33,865 nucleotides of DNA, taken from Rhodospirillaceae bacterium. GTDB lineage: Bacteria > Pseudomonadota > Alphaproteobacteria > MPNO01 > UBA830. Both the position numbers and the translations under genes were made by a program. Location of the stretch: contig NZGJ01000029.1 of NCBI GenBank assembly GCA_002689465.1, positions 23,848 through 57,712 on the forward strand. The letters run 5' to 3'. Shown piece by piece: positions 33,799 through 33,865 of this stretch; the first letter of the stretch is position 1; every line of letters starts with the position of its first letter. The notes beneath the pieces were generated by a model. The model saw nothing but the letters and a program-made list of their open reading frames with translations. It did not search any database and had not been told where the DNA came from.

Positions 33799-33865
33799 AG
33801 ACACTCCCCCTCAGCATCGGCACGATCCATTTCGTTGGGATCGGCGGGATCGGTATGAGCGGTAT
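33795..33865 (+). CDS. murC: UDP-MurNAc--L-alanine ligase, N-terminal fragment
   Basis: Only the first 23 codons are in the window. The peptide begins MKTLPLSIGTIHFVGIGGIG and matches the MurC N-terminus, where HFVGIGGIGMSG is the UDP-binding glycine-rich loop. MurC adds the first amino acid, L-alanine, to UDP-MurNAc. The ATG overlaps the murG stop by four bases. The gene is cut by the window end, not broken. Confidence 0.92.
   Translation, partial: MKTLPLSIGTIHFVGIGGIGMSG

Overview
The window is chromosomal DNA of an alphaproteobacterium, probably a free-living one with a complete, meso-diaminopimelate-type peptidoglycan pathway. The evidence is a circularly permuted (two-piece) tmRNA gene, the alphaproteobacterial form of the ClpXP adaptor SspB, the small alphaproteobacterial families DUF4169 and RHH_4, and a division/cell-wall cluster that follows rnpB. 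I cannot name a genus. I see no rRNA, tRNA, CRISPR array, insertion sequence or prophage.

Layout. (1) 39-1978, minus strand: an L,D-transpeptidase, then thyA-folA, read leftwards. (2) About 2053-6162, plus strand: permuted ssrA, sspB only about 16 nt after the tmRNA coding piece, then class I fumarase, a Mug/TDG-type DNA glycosylase and a ketopantoate-reductase-like protein. A RidA-like gene converges on this group. (3) 6633-7352: mostly empty, with one doubtful small ORF. (4) 7353-11521: an RHH_4 protein, a large AsmA-like protein on the opposite strand, and a DUF4169 protein. (5) 11557-18374, minus strand: a four-gene operon of metal-dependent amidohydrolase/decarboxylase, fused HyuA-HyuB (5-oxoprolinase-like), DUF1445 (D-glutamate cyclase-like) and an FAD-linked D-2-hydroxyacid dehydrogenase. 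(6) 18709-22179: a TerB-DnaJ protein, a 737-base gap with a tandem repeat, an EamA transporter, an AmpD/AmiD-type amidase and rnpB. (7) 22419-33865: the dcw cluster mraZ-rsmH-ftsL-ftsI-murE-murF-mraY-murD-ftsW-murG-murC (murC cut by the window end), nearly all joined by overlapping start and stop codons.

How parts work together. ssrA rescues stalled ribosomes and adds a degradation tag; the adjacent sspB product delivers tagged proteins to ClpXP, so tag and adaptor sit side by side. The dcw genes make lipid II from UDP-MurNAc and supply the septal synthase pair FtsW/FtsI. Their promoter overlaps four 10-bp-spaced MraZ-type repeats, implying autoregulation, and a LexA-type direct repeat lies about 150 bp upstream. 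The 11.5-18.4 kb operon suggests catabolism of 5-oxoproline/D-glutamate or another cyclic amide; its substrate is the main functional unknown here.

Most genes belong to known families. The points most worth checking are the short tmRNA tag beside sspB, the MraZ operator, the oxoproline-type operon with two unassigned enzymes, and the 20-bp tandem repeat before the EamA gene.
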